Of a stretch of 64,000 nucleotides of DNA, positions 63,001 through 64,000 are shown one piece after another (within the stretch, counting starts at the first letter, position 1; the number at the start of each line of letters is the position of its first letter). A program made the position numbers and the translations under genes. Source of the DNA: RFSX01 sp964591455 (GTDB lineage: Bacteria > Bacteroidota > Bacteroidia > Chitinophagales > Saprospiraceae); assembly GCA_964591455.1 (NCBI GenBank), contig CAZQDZ010000025.1:1-64000 (forward strand), in the 5' to 3' direction. A model generated the notes under the pieces. It saw nothing but the letters and a program-made list of their open reading frames with translations. It was not told the origin of the DNA and did not search any database.

Positions 63001-64000
63001 TCCAGCAGGATCTTTAGTGACACTAAATGTATATGTGTATGATAGCAATGGCAATTCAGACTTCTGTACAGTATTCTTGACCTTAGTGGATAACAGTAGG
63101 GTATGTGTGGATACAGGCGGCACACGTGACATTTCCGGAGAAATCTTTACAGAAGAAGGCATGATGGTAGAAGAAGTAGCGGTTCAGATATTAAGCGCAC
63201 AACCGAGTTATCCATCCCAAGATATGACTGATGAAACTGGAAGCTTTGAGTTTGCAAATAATCCGATCTCTTATGATTACGAGATTTCAAACTCTAAGAA
63301 TGATGACTATTCTAATGGTGTAAATACGATTGACCTTATAAGGATACAAAGACATATCCTTGGACTAGAATCATTGGATAGTCCTTACAAGCGTATTGCA
63401 GCTGATATTAATAATGATCAGCGAATCAATAGTGTGGATTTAGTCGAGTTGAGAAAACTGGTTCTTGGTATCTATAATGAGTTACCTCAGAATGATAGTT
63501 GGAGATTTGTAAATTCTGAGCAAAATATGGTGCCAGAATTACCTTGGCCACTCAATGAAATTCGAGCAATATTCGGTCTAGATCAAAATGAGATGGATCA
63601 AGACTTTATCGGTGTTAAGATTGGTGATGTTGATAATTCAGCCATACCTAATAAGGGAATTGGAAAAGTAGCTTTACCATCCAATGGTGTTGAATTGGAT
63701 TTTGAAGATTCTAATTTCAAAAAAGGAGAGGTGGTTAGTATGACACTTAAAGCTAATGAACTGTCTGACATGACTGGAATCCAATTCACTTTACTTAGTG
63801 ATGGGTTAGAGGTTGTAGATGTGACTTCTAATGGTCTTGAAATATCTGAGAGTAATTATGCAGTTCTTTCATCTGATAGAACTACATTCTCGTGGAATGA
63901 TATTATTACTAGAAATGAAGAGGAATTATTTACAATTCATTTCAAAGCTCAAAAAGATGGAACACTTAGTGAAAATGTTTCCATTAATTCAGACATCACA
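60074..64000 (+). CDS. HYR-like, dockerin-bearing T9SS surface protein (paralogue 4), cut by the window end
   Basis: An open frame of 1309 codons with no stop before the window end. ATG 60074 opens a protein with a signal peptide ending near NQLNAQ (34). The shared N-terminal module (about 35-135) ends SCWGEIVAEDKLGP. HYR-like modules follow, with DNGSFDGCGRVKLEIRRE / FCCSD and a DANGDGINDYAQ loop aligned with paralogue 2. Near the end are a carboxypeptidase-regulatory-like domain, a dockerin-type module (about 1075-1140; GVNTIDLIRIQRHILG, DINNDQRINSVDLVELRK), DFIGVKIGDVDNSA and the start of a cohesin-like domain (from about 1198). By comparison about 100-150 residues, including the T9SS tail, should lie beyond 64000. 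Confidence 0.88.
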   Translation, partial: MVYTDLMGKVSILSRWMICCSFLILNLGNQLNAQTLVCDGQINVSLGEDCETGSRITPEMILQGTIGSNCDFEILLAGPGHNDASNAAAGRCYAELFVPGLYTVTVTNGVNSCWGEIVAEDKLGPRIECTCSDAANPCELPAICTGLDLSSVVPPVATDCDGIASTNFTDRVTGGGCGESTLLTRIWSFVDNRGNVSRCTQYFEAPPFEFQLNPDGTIADLPDDNAGLECPEEEVNLPCGAGTSPDEVFEYFYNQFRELFPPVSDPISEEYLLNNQIFAVRQAYPFLVTLDDMDQLSAVSAINGSACNLFATFNDTPLGICNADPACTGNTKVVREWQIFDWCTPSAEPFICRQVIVAQDTEGPEIEASDINTSVDPWGCSATVYFPKPFRLSDDCSPTVALNYVVSTGSGTMDIYGVATGSGTGLQGITMGFDSTRGYFASNVPVGEHEFFYNAWDCCENISSEPVTVTVSDVTPPVAITKQDIVISLIPNPGNPDLPGVTKIFAESIDNGSFDGCGRVKLEIRRENDSCGFIGNTTYNNDGHLFDDEMDPDNGAFVQFCCSDLDEFGIDANGDGINDYAQLQVWLRVWDDGDADGIFGSAGDNFSEVWSYVRLEDKSRATILCPVDITIDCDGDPFATNMDRAQAFNSCGTLEVGSIDINNDLTRCNSGTIERQWFVVGEESVNCIQRVTMLGAEDMDIEVTFPRDTVITCTEILMEQPTIIAGPCDDIAVNVERDTFFFTDGACFKVLNYWTVINWCEYEPNDPLSDGIWSQVQVVRIIDETAPTITCSSEALPVGSDCQGPVTLSAVATDDGICSSNRLTWTAQVDLFGDKNIDFNFSSTINPSSPFYIPATRPGEEVTITLPEGVPGSTAQHSVLWRVSDGCGNIATCETFFTVVDNVPPTPYCVNLSSALTAEGTVELWACDFNLGAEDNCTPSDDLRFTFSDVQPEDDPEFSMIDNCSSRTFTCSDLLNPAGSLVTLNVYVYDSNGNSDFCTVFLTLVDNSRVCVDTGGTRDISGEIFTEEGMMVEEVAVQILSAQPSYPSQDMTDETGSFEFANNPISYDYEISNSKNDDYSNGVNTIDLIRIQRHILGLESLDSPYKRIAADINNDQRINSVDLVELRKLVLGIYNELPQNDSWRFVNSEQNMVPELPWPLNEIRAIFGLDQNEMDQDFIGVKIGDVDNSAIPNKGIGKVALPSNGVELDFEDSNFKKGEVVSMTLKANELSDMTGIQFTLLSDGLEVVDVTSNGLEISESNYAVLSSDRTTFSWNDIITRNEEELFTIHFKAQKDGTLSENVSINSDIT

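Overview
The window looks like chromosome of a Bacteroidota bacterium, most likely from the Saprospiria (Saprospiraceae/Lewinella-type) lineage. This is inferred from AT-rich DNA, type IX secretion system (T9SS) sorting tails of both type A and type B, a PorP/SprF protein, HYR-like cysteine-rich surface proteins, DUF4293 and DUF4197 proteins, and TAnnTTTG (-7) promoter elements in place of sigma70 -10 boxes. No insertion sequence, phage or CRISPR array was seen.

Layout. 0-9 kb: envelope and housekeeping genes (a TPR-like exported protein, a DUF4197 lipoprotein, an AI-2E family transporter, an Xaa-Pro aminopeptidase, a NatAB-type ABC exporter with an SH3-like lipoprotein, and glutamate racemase). 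9-14 kb: a minus-strand operon of an SdrD_B-type lipoprotein, an ECF sigma factor and a membrane protein resembling an anti-sigma/beta-barrel fusion. 14-16 kb: a CBS-pair protein, an orphan Pycsar-effector-like membrane protein and a small exported protein. 16-28 kb: a secreted reprolysin-like metalloprotease, an AbrB-type protein, a very large outer-membrane protein, an animal-haem-peroxidase homologue that lacks its proximal histidine, an exported glycosylasparaginase and a LuxR-type response regulator.

28-64 kb is dominated by giant T9SS-exported proteins. Four paralogues (28285-32550, 40902-48209, 48508-52863 and 60074 to beyond the window end) share HYR-like cysteine-rich modules, one dockerin-type double EF-hand module, a cohesin-like domain and a C-terminal T9SS tail (the tail of the fourth lies outside the window). 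Between the first and second lies a 2062-residue protein (32830-39018) with eight tandem cohesin-like modules, SprB-like repeats and a type B (CHU_C) sorting domain, coupled to a PorP/SprF gene. Read together, this is a candidate cohesin-dockerin surface assembly built by the T9SS, a non-enzymatic relative in principle of a cellulosome scaffold. That is the main hypothesis here; no binding is shown by sequence alone.

Between the third and fourth paralogues lie housekeeping genes (ruvX, def, an RNase HI with viroplasmin domain, a TatD nuclease, tRNA-Ser), an ExbB-membrane protein-ExbD-ExbD cluster, a DUF4293 protein and an FAD-dependent oxidoreductase.
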